A DNA stretch of 64,000 nt, taken from assembly GCA_021229015.1 (NCBI GenBank), contig CM037778.1, positions 15,629,504 through 15,693,503 on the forward strand, in the 5' to 3' direction. Below are positions 22,822 to 34,061 of the stretch, in pieces. The first letter of the stretch is position 1; each line of letters begins with the position of its first letter. Source of the stretch: Solen grandis (lineage: Eukaryota > Mollusca > Bivalvia > Adapedonta > Solenidae). A program made the position numbers and the translations under genes. The notes under the pieces were generated by a model. It had not been told where the DNA came from. It ran no database searches and worked only from the letters and a program-made list of their open reading frames with translations.

Positions 22822-23515
22822 CAACGTGCTTAAGGTGAGCTTTTGTGATTGCCCTTTGTCCGGCGTCCGCCTTATGTCGTGCGTTGTCAACAATTTGACT
22901 TGTTAACACTCTAGAGGCCATATTTTTAGGCCATTCTTCATGAAACTTGGTCAGAATGTTTGTTTCCATAATGTCTTGGACAAGTTCGAATTTGGGTCAT
23001 GTGGGGTCAAAAAGTAGGTCATGAGGTCAAATCTTAGAAAAACCTTGTTAACACTCTAGAGGCCACATTTTTGGCCCAATCTTCATGAAACTTGGTCAGA
23101 ATGTTTGTTTCCAAAAATCTTGGACAAGTTTGAATTTGGGTCATGTAGGGTCAAAAGTAGGTCACAAGGTCAAATCTTAGAAAAACCTTGTTAACACTCA
23201 TGAGGCCACATTTTTGGCCCAAACTTTATGAAACTTGGTCAGAATGTTTGTTTCCATAAAATCTTGGACAAGTTTGAATTCGGGTCATGTGGGGTCAAAA
23301 ACTAGGTCATGAGGTCAAATCTTAGAAAAACCTTGTTAACACTCTAGAGGCCACATTTTTGGCCATATCTTTATGGTCAGAATGTCTGTTTCCATAAAAT
23401 CTAGGACACATTCGAAGTCATGTGGGTCAAAAAGTAGATCAATATAAAAAATCCAACATATGTTGCTCATTTATAATCGGGTGAGCGATTCAGGGCCAGC
23501 ATGGTCCTCTTGTTT
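22822..23515 (+). repeat. Pearl-like element, about 145-bp units
   Basis: Same family as 12715-13372. Three to four units with TTAACACTCTAGAGGCCA, 'cttcatgaaacttggtcaga' and 'caaatcttagaaaaacct' precede the 3' hairpin GGGCCAGCATGGTCC and TCTTGTTT. The 5' hairpin is damaged (CAACGTGCTTAAGGTGAGC). Confidence 0.75.
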
Positions 23516-24060
23516 ATCAGAACCTGTTAGTTTGATTCTTTCACAAACCATTTAGGTCACTAGACTAAAAGTTTATTTCCTGACATCTTAAGTTCACTAT
23601 CTAAGACTACAAAATGGTCAGAGTGAGCTTGTTTGATGTCCTTCAGTCTGTTGTCCACAATAAGTTTGTCTTTATTTCTTGAGCAATCTTCATTAATCGT
23701 TTGAACAATCTTTATGACCACAAGCTTTGAGCCAAGTTTTATCATGTTTGATATTGAACTGTAGTGAGATTTAATGAGACTTGTTTTCTCTTTCCTTACA
23801 CTTGTGTCTACATTTATGAAATTAAATCTTTTTTTTTCACTTTAATACTTTTTTAATTAAAGTAGTGTAGTTTAATTTTCATTAATAAAATTGTTAAAGC
23901 AGTCAATGATTGTTTTGTTTATCTTGAAAGACTTGAAAGAATTAATTAACCTAAGATTAATGAATAATTTATAAATTTACACATTTTTGAATTGTAAAAG
24001 ATACTATTCCTTTCTGATATTCAACATTTGTGAAAATGTTTCAATAAATGACTGCTCAAA
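23516..24060. other. No feature recognised
   Basis: A 61-codon minus frame (23560-23745) has no domain. Confidence 0.4.
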
Positions 24061-24062
<2 letters not shown>

Positions 24063-24106
<44 letters not shown>

Positions 24107-24107
24107 T
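24063..24107. repeat. (AT)n microsatellite
   Basis: Uninterrupted AT dinucleotides of about 35 bp followed by ACACACAC. Confidence 0.95.
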
Positions 24108-24292
24108 AAGAGCTGGGTATAGGGTTTCTCAGTGCTGCTTAAGAAGTTTCAATTATAATACATAGAAGTAGATATATACATAGTTTGAGTTCAAATGTAT
24201 GCACGCTTATATTCAGCATTGCCTTGTATCCAATTTATCTTGTTATGTTGTTGGGTTTTTTTTTTTTTGGGGGGGGGGGTGTTGTTGTTTTT

Positions 24293-24760
24293 TAAGTCCC
24301 CTACCGGCATCACTGAAGGGAACTATAGGTTTGCACTCTGTCAGTCAGTCACAGACATGTTTTCCGGACTTTTTTTTCTAAATGCTTGCAGATATTGATC
24401 TAATATTTGGTATGTGAGTCTATAACCATGAGTTACAGATAAAACTTTCGTTTTGTTCTGGTCCACTGATTTTTTTTATGAAATTACGGGCCTTGGACTT
24501 AGAAAATTTCTTTAAAATAGAAGTTTTCCGGACTTTTTTTTCCTAAAAGCTTACAGATATTAATCTTATATTTGATATGTGAGTCTACCACAATGAGTTA
24601 CAGATCAAGTTCGAGTTTTGTTCCGGTCCACAGATTTTTTATGAAACTACGGGCCTTGGACTTAAACAGCAGTTTTCAAGACTTTTTTCTAAAGGCTTGG
24701 AGTCTTCCACCATGAGATACAGACCAAGTTTGAAAAAAATGCACTTTTAAAATGTGCATT
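24293..24760 (+). repeat. Tandem-core-type element, AGTCCCCTACCGG leader
   Basis: Leader TTAAGTCCCCTACCGGCATC then AACTATAGGTTTGCACTCTG. About 170-bp units follow, with 'ttccggactttttttt', 'gatattgatctaatatttgg' and 'acgggccttggactta'. The last unit is shortened. Confidence 0.65.
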
Positions 24761-25214
24761 TAAATAAGAAGAAGACCTTCCCATTTATCTTCATTTTCCT
24801 GAGACCTTTAGATAAAGCTAGGCTATGAAATTTACTTGTTAATCTGTGTAGATTTGTATCACTCCTTTGTTGACTCGTTTCTGTTATTTTGCATGGCTAC
24901 TTTTGTTTCAGAGTTATCCACCATCATCATGTGTAATTGTGTTATACTTAGATGATAAGTATGTAAACTCAGACCTGTGCTTATCCATCAGTTTGTCCTT
25001 GTTCAATCTTTCCTCATCGGGAAACTGTCCTTATTTCTTGAGTGTCTCAAACTCAGTGGATTTTCATGAGAACCGGTAGTCCCTGAATGAAAGAGATCAT
25101 CCCTATCTTCAGTCGTGTGCTTGGGAACTCTCTGACAACTCTCATCTATAGGTGTCTGTAATGTTTGGACCAATAATCATGTTATGTGAAAGTCAGTGCT
25201 GTAGTTACTGTGTT
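24761..25214. other. No feature recognised
   Basis: An acceptor-like TTGTTTCAG at about 24903-24911 opens a short frame (SYPPSSCVIVLYLDD) ending near a GTATGT, but nothing supports it as an exon. Confidence 0.3.
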
Positions 25215-25312
25215 GTTTTTTAGTCACTCACTTCAGTTCATGAGACAATACTTGATAACACACCCAGTCACATTATCCCTGGACTGACCAGTATATGATT
25301 GAGTGCCAAGCA
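25215..25312 (-). mobile_element. Family A SINE fragment
   Basis: CACACCCAGTCACATTATCC and 'gagtgccaagcaa' match the body of the 5361-5659 SINE. Both the head and the tail are missing. Confidence 0.6.
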
Positions 25313-25344
25313 ATGGTTATTTATCATTGGCATATATCTTATTT

Positions 25345-25480
25345 GTTGATGTTTGATCTCTTGATGTCTGATGTTACTTGTTGATGTTTGATCTCTTGAT
25401 GTCTGATGTTACTTGTTGATGTTTGATCTCATGATGTCTGATGTTACTTGTTGATGTTTGATCTCTTGATGTCTGATTCT
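25345..25480. repeat. 35-bp tandem repeat, about 4 copies
   Basis: Unit CTTGTTGATGTTTGATCTCT plus TGATGTCTGATGTTA. Copies are nearly identical (one T to A change), so the array is young. Confidence 0.92.
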
Positions 25481-28054
25481 TTACATGTGGTCTTCAGTTG
25501 GTTGGATGTGATATCTAGTTAGGAGGTTGTTATAACCCTTCAGAACCTTCGTGACAAGAAGGCACTCTCAGTTTAAAAGCTTAGGAAGATGGTCATTGTT
25601 GAATAATCCTTATTGTTTGTTTTAAAATAATTGCAAAAGAAATAAGTGATTAAGAAAGACTTAGAAAGATAATATGTTACATATAAAAAAAAAGAACTTG
25701 AATTTTTGTACTTTTATCTAGAATCTAATATATCAGTTTGTAGATCAGTGATTTTTCAAATATTTATTTTTTAAAACTCTTGAAAAGGAGTCAATATTAA
25801 TATACTTATTGTAGCTATACCAACAGACAATTCTTTAGATTTTATAGGTAAAGAGTGCATTTTCTTGAAGAGGTATTTTTATGCTCCCACCATTTATAGG
25901 GACTTAAAGAGTTACCCTTGTTTTAAAAATATATACTTTTGTTTCACAACAGGTGGGTACCTGTACATTAAAAAAACAATGGAAATGTTGTGTGGATGTC
26001 TTGTGGATTATTTGTCTTTAGTTTATAAATTGTTCCTTTTTTCCAAATAAAGGGCAGTAACTATGTAACAGTTTTTACTTCTCAAATGAAAGTTATCCCC
26101 CTTCTGACAAACTAGATAGGCAAACTTCTTTCCCTGTGATGATAAAACAAAAATGTAGCAAACAATGTTGATTAAATCATTTTTAGCTTGTCTGTTTTTC
26201 AAAGAAAAAGTGTTGAGGTATGCGTCATTGTCGTTGTTGTAGTGAAAAACTTTAACCTTGGCCATAACTTCTGAACTATTAAACTGTCATCACACTTCAT
26301 ATACTTCAAGGGCTACATTCTCATCAAGGACCATAACTCATAGGTTCATTTTGACCTAATTTATCTCTCTTATGTGGTATGTGGTGCTCAGGTGCTCATG
26401 TTATGAGAGTTTATAAATTGGTTGATCTGACCATAGGAAGTTTGTGTATGAGAAATGATTGCAATTTACCCCTGTAGATATAGATTTATGTGACAACACT
26501 GTTAAGATATCTGATATACAGTCTGTGAAATAACTAGTAGTTCAAGAGCCCAAGACTTCCAGATCTGTGCCTGGGCACAAACTTATTGCAATAGTGAGAC
26601 AGACAGCTGGTTCAAAGTTTAGAAAAACCTTGAAAACACTTTAGATGCCATATTTTTTGCACACTTAATAAGAATGCCAGTAACAAAATTACATTATAAT
26701 ACCTCTAACATCAATTCTACGCATGTGAATATCACAAGGTCATCTTGGCCTTGTTGTTTTTTTACCTTTTGTCTATTATGAAGAGACAACTGAAAATGAA
26801 TTACATTTTGTTTATGATATGACATATAAAAACAGCCTATACTACATTTGTCATATTTTGTGTTCTACGTTATTTTATACCATGATAGTTAGTTGGGGAA
26901 TACTTAAATTGTGTGAGCAGCACTCCTGGGCGATATATTAATTAATACTAACCAGGAAGTGACCTAAATAACCACGCGGATACTGACAGGGTGACATCCT
27001 GTCATATACTGCAGGAAATGATCTGATAAAGCCTAAAGGCTTATTTTTAGATAGAGATCATTCTAATATCATGTTTGATTTTAAGTCAGGGGATGTATTC
27101 ACAAGACAACTTGTCATTTTAAAATCAAATATTTCTGATAAGTAGTATTGCCCAGCTTTGTCATTCCTAAATTTTGGTAAATTTAAAAAAACTTATAATG
27201 GTAGATATATTTTATCCTCATCTGGTAAATTTAGATGTTTAGTTTGAGATTTAAATATTAAAAGAAATATGTATATAAAATTAATGAAGTTTAAGTTTAA
27301 GCCAGTCTTAAGATATGTTTTGGGAATATTACCCCAGGACTCTATGAGAGTCTGAAAAGATAAGTTTAAACTGTGCTCTCAATCTGTAATAGTATCATCA
27401 ATTTTTTTCATTACAGAATAAAAAAAATATGTCAACGGACCAGATGTAATCCTTCCTGAGTAATTATTGCAAACTTGCCTAAATGATCCCCATGTTCAGG
27501 AGGGAGTGTGTCCATCACTTTATTGGACCATCAGTTGACAGATAGTTTCCCAAAACGGTTTCTTGACGTTAAACTGACTTAGGGTCTCTTTACTTCATAA
27601 AGCTTACTTTTAAGTAAATGACCCCAATTTTGGTCTGAAGGTAAAGGTCACATGTTAGACAAAACCATGTAGATCTTCCTAATGTAGCGTGGCGTATATA
27701 TAGGAGATGACTTTAGTCAGATTGCCATGTAGATACGTACTTGCTGTAGAAGGCCCCAAAACTTATTAAGATTGCTTATCATTACTAATAATTAGATGAA
27801 GAAATCAATATTTGAAGAAATGAGTCAAATGTTTAGTTGACAAAATCTGTCTAGACACATCTGGAGCTACAGTGACTCTGTGGTCCTCTGCAATGAATAG
27901 ATCTATGGCCTTTTTAATTTGCATGATTAACAAAGACTTACAGTTATATTTCCAAAACAAAGATGAATATAACAATAGTCCATCCACGTGGCAATGTTTG
28001 TGGGTAAGGTCTATTGTAACCAGATTAAAAGGTCACTACTTGCATCTTTCTTTT
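25481..28054. other. Mostly unrecognised, with worn repeat at 26230-26762
   Basis: 26230-26762 contains 'aaccttggccataacttctg', 'ggttcaaagtttagaaaaac' and an end GGTCATCTTGGCCTTGTTG, i.e. a worn Pearl-like element. 25877-25898 repeats the 'ttttatgctcccaccat' phrase also seen at 31808. No exon was recognised in the rest. Confidence 0.4.
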
Positions 28055-28187
28055 TGTGTCACCTGCTGTAAGCAGAGGTGACACATAGGGATCACTTTTC
28101 CATTGTCCGTCCGTCTGTCTGTCCATCACACTTTTCCATTACCCTTCAGCAGGTGACACATGTGTTCTGAGAACACTCTTGTTTTTA
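28055..28187 (+). repeat. Short hairpin-ended element without core units
   Basis: 5' hairpin GTCACCTGCTGTAAGCAGAG-GTGAC, a GTCCGTCCGTCTGTCTGTCC leader, and the 3' hairpin GTGTTCTGAGAACAC followed by TCTTGTTTTT. It is complete at both ends in about 130 bp, so it shows the minimal end structure of the tandem-core elements. Confidence 0.65.
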
Positions 28188-29639
28188 GTTGAGTGTGACA
28201 TCAGTCACACCAACTATAGTGCTACATTTTTAACCCAGGTTCTCCTAGATTTAAAACCGAATAACCTCTCAATAGTGTAAATATGATCGAGCAATTGGTT
28301 ATATCTCAACAACATAGGTTTATTAGAATTAAGCAAAAATGCTGAAAAATCAATGCTATGTCAAAAATAAATACTTACAGGCTAAAAGAATTGCATGTGA
28401 CATGAAAACATTATAGGACTTATTTTTCTATGCTGATGTAACTGCAAAACGAATGATGTAACTGTTTTTATCACATGATCGCTTTACTATGCACACGTAT
28501 ATTGTTTGTTTTCATGTAAAGGTGGCTCGCAAATAAATTTGATAGTAAATGTGCAGCGTTCAGTCATTTTAGACTGTTACAATAACCCTTGTGAAGTCCA
28601 AAACAAATCATTGTAACATACTAGTAATGACATTAAGCTATTGACCTCAGATATCTCCAGGGGTTATTTCTTACACCAAAAAATGACTGAAATCTGTATA
28701 CATGTATATCTACTATCTGAAATGAAACTTGTAGATTAGGTACTGAATGAATACAAATCAAAGCTCTGATAGTGCTGAGAGAACAGGAATACCACATTTC
28801 TTTTGTTTTTCAAAGTAAATTTAATTAACGGTGATCGACTTGCAGCTCTTCAAACACTCTTTCATTTGAGACACACACAACTTCAGTGCCTTCAGCACTT
28901 TGATTATATCTAGTGAGTGACCTTATTGATGTTAGGATCTGTCTGGTCAACAGTTGTCAAGGTAACAATAGCATACGAAATAAAAGGGGATGCACATATT
29001 CAATAAACATCTCTTGTGGCTGAAGCCTTGGGACTGTTTCAGCATAATTATGTTTCTAAATGGCATTATATATTTCATTTAATATAAAAAAAATGAAAGG
29101 AAAAAACATATTGCATTTATTAAGAAGGAACTATTACAAATATAAATTACACTTTAATAGGAGCTTTTATTTGTACTTTTTGGATTTCATCAAATTCATT
29201 TAGTTATCCCCAGAACTCATATAATTTATTTTTATCCACCCTGTAATCATAAAAGCAGATATTTTTCTTAGATATTTTTTTCCTCTAGGATTTGAAGTTA
29301 TTTGTTTGCTTTCTTTTCATCTCGTCCTTAAGTATATGATGTTATCATATTTCAGATATTCAACCAGGAAGTTTGATAATTGATTCAATGATCGGGAGTT
29401 GTCATTTACATAGAGAAAGCAAATTATTGAATATCTTACAGCTATAGACTAGTTCTGTCATGCCAGCTGAGTTTTTCTTTTGATTAACGAATTTCCTTTA
29501 ATATTTCCATCCAAAGGTATAATAAGGCTACACACATGTATTATTTTGTCATTCAGTTTCTTTAAAATTGAGCAAACAAGCAATGACCTTAACACTGAAG
29601 ATTTGATCTGTGTAGCTTGCAAATCTGTATTTCCTAAAT
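28188..29639. other. Intergenic/intronic; shared repeat at 28680-28930
   Basis: 28680-28930 shares 'atctactatc', 'cacacaacttcagtgccttc' and 'agcactttgatt' with 42440-42660, so it is an unnamed dispersed repeat. The remainder is AT-rich with no exon recognised. Confidence 0.45.
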
Positions 29640-30062
29640 AGTTGGCCCTGTGCAGCCTGCACAACTTAATCTTGGGCGGTTTTAGGTGGCCCGTGAGCCT
29701 GCACATCTGTACATTTTGAACAGGTGGCCCAGTGCAGCCTGCACATCTGTACATTTTGAACAGGGTGGCCCAGTGCAGCCTGCACATCTGTACATTTTGA
29801 ACAGGTTGGCCCTGTGCAGCCTGCACAACTGTACATCTTGGGCAGGCTGACCCAGTGTAGCCTGCACATCTGTACATTTTGAACAGGTTGGCCCTGTGCA
29901 GCCTGCACAACTGTACATCTTGGGCAGGCTGACCCAGTGCAGCCTGCACATCTGTACATTTTGAACAGGTTGGCCCTGTGCAGCCTGCACAACTGTACAT
30001 CTTGGGCAGGCTGACCCAGTGCAGCCTGCACATCTGTACATTTTGAACAGGTTGGCCCTGTC
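29640..30062. repeat. 41-bp minisatellite, dimeric units, block 1
   Basis: About ten copies of GCAGCCTGCACATCTGTACA-TTTTGAACAGGTTGGCCCTGT. The 3' part alternates two variants (TTTTGAACAGGTTGGCCCTG and 'cttgggcaggctgacccagt'), giving an 82-bp higher-order dimer. 41 is not a multiple of 3, so three minus frames up to 191 codons stay open as Cys-rich artefacts. Confidence 0.95.
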
Positions 30063-30527
30063 AAAGACATATTAAACAAAGATTTACAACTAGTCTAAAT
30101 CTCAAAAAAGCATGTAACAAATTGTCCAATTCTCGCAATGTCACGTTTGCAAATATCTCCTTTTCTATTGAATATAATTATGTGAAAGTGATTTGTATCT
30201 TGTAACAGAACATTACATTCCCATCAAGATGATACCTTAAATAATAATATAAGTAAAAAAATATAAAACAGTAAAAACCTGCATGGTGATAAGTATGTAA
30301 AATGTGTCATATTTCTGCTACACTGCTTGAAATTTTAAAATAAATCAAACTGAAAATAATTCCTTGTAGTAGAGGAATGATTATTTAATAGTATTGGTAC
30401 ATTTTCCTCGGTGATTTTTTTCTGCTTTTTTGAAAGTTTATAATATTCAATGATCTGCTGTGTACTTAAACAATATTTTACATTGGGTTTTACAGGAGTT
30501 TCCCATCTCTGTTTTATACATCTTTAC
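30063..30527. other. Spacer between two related arrays
   Basis: AT-rich, no feature recognised. Confidence 0.5.
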
Positions 30528-31660
30528 CCTGTGCAGCCTTCACATCTGTACATTTTGAACAGGCTGTTGATGTGCAGCCTTCACATCTGTACATTTTGAA
30601 CAGGCTGTTGATGTGCAGCCTTCACATCTGTACATTTTGAACAGGTTGGCCCTCTGCAGCCTTCACATCTGTACATTTTGAATAGGTTGGCCCTCTGCAG
30701 CCTTCACATCTGTACATTTTGAACAGGTTGGCCCTGTGTGCAGTCTGCACATATATAAATTTTAAACAGGCTGTTGTTGTGCAGCCTGCACATCTATATA
30801 TTTTAAACAAGTTGGCCCTGTGTGCAGTCTGCAAATATGTACATTCTGAACAGGTAAGCCCTGTATGCAGCCTGCACATATATACATTTTTAACAGGTTG
30901 ATGTTATGCAGCCTGCACATCTGTATATTTTGAACAGGTTTGCCCTTTGCAGTCTGCACATATGTATGTTTTGAGCAGGTAAGCCCTGTGTGAAGCCTGC
31001 ATATATATTCATTTTTAACAGGCTGATGCTATGCAGCCTGCACATCTGAATATTTTGAACAGGTTTGCCCTTTGCAGTCTGCATATATGTATGTTTTGAA
31101 CAGGTAAGCCCTGTGTGAAGCCTGCATCATTTTAACAGGCTGATGCTATGCAGCCTGCACATCTGAATATTTTGAACAGGTTTGCCCTTTGCAGTCTGCA
31201 TATATGTATGTTTTGAACAGGTAAGCCCTGTGTGCAGCCTGCATATATATACATTTTTAACAGGCTGATGCTATGCAGCCTGCACATCTGTATATTTTGA
31301 ACAGGTTTGCCCTTTGCAGTCTGCATATATGTATGTTTTGAACAGGTAAGCCCTGTGTGCAGCCTGCATATATATACATTTTTAACAGGCTGATGCTATG
31401 CAGCCTGCACATCTGTATATTTTGAACAGGTTGGCCCTGTGTGCAGTCTGTACATATGTACATTTTGAACAGGCTAGCCTTGTGCAGCCTGCACATCTTT
31501 ATATTTTGAACAGGTTGGCCCTGTGTGCAGTCTGTACATATGTACATTTTGAACAGGTTGGCACTGTGAAGTCTGCACATAATTATGTACATTTTGACAT
31601 TATCTACAGTCTGACCAACTCGGTGTACCCTGCACATCATTACAACCAGAACAGGTAAAT
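30528..31660. repeat. 41-bp-type minisatellite, block 2 with higher-order units
   Basis: Starts as the simple 41-bp unit, then becomes a roughly 120-bp higher-order unit: 'gcagcctgcacatctg', 'aacaggtttgccctttgcag', 'tctgcatatatgtatgtttt' and GAACAGGTAAGCCCTGTGTG. CAGGTAAGCC, a perfect 5' splice-site match on the plus strand, recurs near 30851, 30977, 31101, 31217 and 31345. Minus-strand open frames to 127 codons are artefacts. Confidence 0.92.
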
Positions 31661-32280
31661 ATCTGCTGAAACTAGTTGTCAGAATGAATCTGTCTTACAC
31701 AATCACCTCAAGGCTTCATCCTTTCTGGCTTGTCAGAAATCTTTTCAAGAAGGAATACAAATTTGCAGGCGGAAATGTTTTTAATGGGACAAAATTGCCA
31801 ATCCTTTTTATGCTCCCACCATGGAATGGTGACGGGCATATAGTGTAACATGTGTAACATTCTTGCCTGTGGGTGTGTTTGTGTGTGCAAGCTTCAAGGT
31901 CAAGGTTAAAGCATTTGGTTGACCTTAGGATCTGTGCAAGCATCTGCGTCCTGTCTGTTATTTTGTTGTTTATGGTTGTGTTTCGAAATAACTTGGCCTT
32001 AGTTATCCCTAGAACAAGATGATGTGGCCTAAAGAAGTGTTCACTTGAAGGTCAAAGTCACAGCAAGTGACAGCATTAGAATCATTATTTTATTTCCTTG
32101 GCATTCATATAATGGTCCATCTATAGAAATTGCCTTACGTATTGGATGGGTGGTTGGGGATACAGAGCAGTTGATATGTATGCTGCTTCTGCCCTCAAGT
32201 CCCCCCTACCCAGTTCAAACTATTTAATTGCAAGGAACAAGTATGTTTTGATGCAGTAGAACAGATTTAGGAAGAAAATA
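31661..32280. repeat. Worn tandem-core element at 31808-32060
   Basis: 'ttttatgctcccaccatgg', 'aatggtgacgggcatatagtg' and 'aaggtcaaggttaaagcatt' are phrases of the GGTCA-type elements. No exon was seen in the flanks. Confidence 0.4.
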
Positions 32281-32282
32281 TA

Positions 32283-33107
32283 CAGTCGGCTCTCGAAAGT
32301 TCGAACACCCTCAGGGACAAAAAAATTGTTCGAATTTTCGGTAGTGCGAATTTTCAAAAGTAAACAGAAACAAGAATGTTTGACATGCACCATAACATTA
32401 ATCGCCGGTTTATTGGCAATTTCATTTGTATATGCATTTAAAAACAAACTGGCCACACATACTATCATGTACTTGTGAAATATATCTGCAATTATATTGA
32501 TAAAAAAAATGAAAATAAAAAATGAAATAATTTAATTTATATATCTGTATGTTCCATGTACGTTTTGTGTATACACATTATGCATGCCGATTGCGTGGGA
32601 TAGGATACACCAATGACGAACACATAATGAATCAATATTGTTATTGTCTCTATAATGGGTAAAATGCGGAACTACTAGAACGACAGGGAAGGGTTGTGCC
32701 TTAAAAGGCATTAATAAAAAACCCATAAAATCTTGATTCATTAATTTATTTCACGAGACAGTTAAGACAACAAACACTTTACACGCGGAACTAACATGAG
32801 CCAGTTGTCAATCAATAAACACGCGTCGCAACAAACACACTTACACATATGTCTTTGTTTACTATTCACACATTTGTCGGAGGTGTTAATTCGGGGTGCG
32901 ATTAGGGATTCGAACTTACAGGTATAAATTACGTTGATTTAATTGTACTGGGACCCCAGATCTTGTTCGAAAGTTCCAATTATCACGGTTCTGATTATCA
33001 GTACCCGAACATATGAATTTATATAGGAATTCTGCCGGGACCAAGAAACGTGTTCGAAAAACATGTGGTATCCGAAAATCCGGATTCTAACTTTCGAGAG
33101 TCGACTG
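32283..33107. mobile_element. pogo/Tigger-like MITE
   Basis: Ends CAGTCGGCTCTCGAAAGTTC and, reversed, CAGTCGACTCTCGAAAGTTA, with TA on both sides (32281-32282 and 33108-33109). CAGTCR-start ends rich in TTCGAA and a TA target fit the pogo branch of Tc1/mariner. Subterminal TTCGAA/TTCGAATTTTCG motifs repeat inside both ends. At 825 bp with no transposase frame, it is non-autonomous. Confidence 0.75.
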
Positions 33108-33523
33108 TACCTCAATAACCTTTTCAAGTGAAGGATTAAATCCTGAAATAAGGTGGTATGCATGATTACTATTGGTATAATTCTATGTTCATTTCCTGGT
33201 ACTTCATTTGATATTTCATTGTGAGATTCAGAGTTTCACCTGTTACACAATAAACTACTCAGTTTATGGTTTCGGAATCTTTTCTTGTGTTTTAAAATAA
33301 CTATAAAATGCTTTTTGTTCAAAGACATTAATAATATAATTTCCTTATTTTATACATAAAAAAGTTAGAAAATTTCATTGGTTTAAAATAAATGTTCTTT
33401 TTTTTTTTATTTATTCATCACTATTGCACAATGCACTTCATTACATTTTATACATGGTATTTGTAATTCGCAAAGTCCTGTTTCTTGAAAAGTTCCCATA
33501 CCTTTGATTACCTCAGCAAAGTC
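33108..33523. other. No feature recognised
   Basis: AT-rich with a poly-T run at 33399-33411. Confidence 0.4.
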
Positions 33524-33816
33524 CTGGTAGTGGTTAGAGCGCCCATCTGGTAACTGGGAGGCAGTAGGTTCAATCCCCAGCTGCAACTTACCAAAGTCAT
33601 TAAAGATGGTACTGGTATATCTCCCATGTGCATGGCACACAAGGGAGTTACCGGACTTGTTGGCCCAGTGTCAGGATACCTATACTACACAATGATATTT
33701 TGAGCATGACAGCATGATATTATGAGACAGAAGCACTTTAACTCTCATGAAGACGAAAGTCCCCAAATGGCTGAAATACTGTTGTTAGTGGGACATTAAA
33801 AACAAGGAAAAATAAA
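33524..33816 (+). mobile_element. tRNA-derived SINE, family A, near full length
   Basis: tRNA-like head with A box (TAGTGGTTAGAGCGCCC), a 17-bp anticodon arm region and B box GTAGGTTCAATCCCCAGC. The body has 'gccagtgtcaggatacctat'-like text and the tail ATGGCTGAAATACTGTTGTT, then 'gggacattaaaaacaagg'. Best-preserved head in the window. Confidence 0.82.
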
Positions 33817-34018
33817 CTAAAGGCACACCTGCAAATTATCATGATAATAAAACAGTGAACACAATACAGAGCTTGACATTATGACCAGTAAAGAGATAAA
33901 AAAAAAAAAAATGAACCGGATCTTTCCAAAAAATCCCCATTTTAGCCACCCATAGATTTGGTTTCCTAATGGTATATTGGGTAATCTATATGACCTCCTG
34001 CACATAACACCATGTTAA

Positions 34019-34057
34019 CCCTTTACTTCATGGCATGAATATTCATGAGGTAAAGGG
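34019..34057. mobile_element. 39-bp miniature of the CCCTTT MITE
   Basis: CCCTTTACTTCATG and CATGAGGTAAAGGG form almost all of the 39 bp, with TTAA at 34015-34018 and 34058-34061. It is either an extreme internal deletion of a piggyBac-like MITE that kept both ends, or a chance hairpin. The exact TTAA flanks favour the former. Confidence 0.6.
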
Positions 34058-34061
34058 TTAA

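Noticed and set aside
24063..24107. CRISPR-like or regulatory array among the short repeats
   Set aside because: Pure dinucleotide microsatellite. None of the arrays has the constant-repeat plus unique-spacer pattern of CRISPR.
29458..31640. Cys-rich minus-strand frames up to 191 codons
   Set aside because: Translation of the 41-bp array in cycling frames. The Cys spacing simply follows the unit.
33526..33600. Functional tRNA gene
   Set aside because: Same reasoning: it continues into the family A SINE body.
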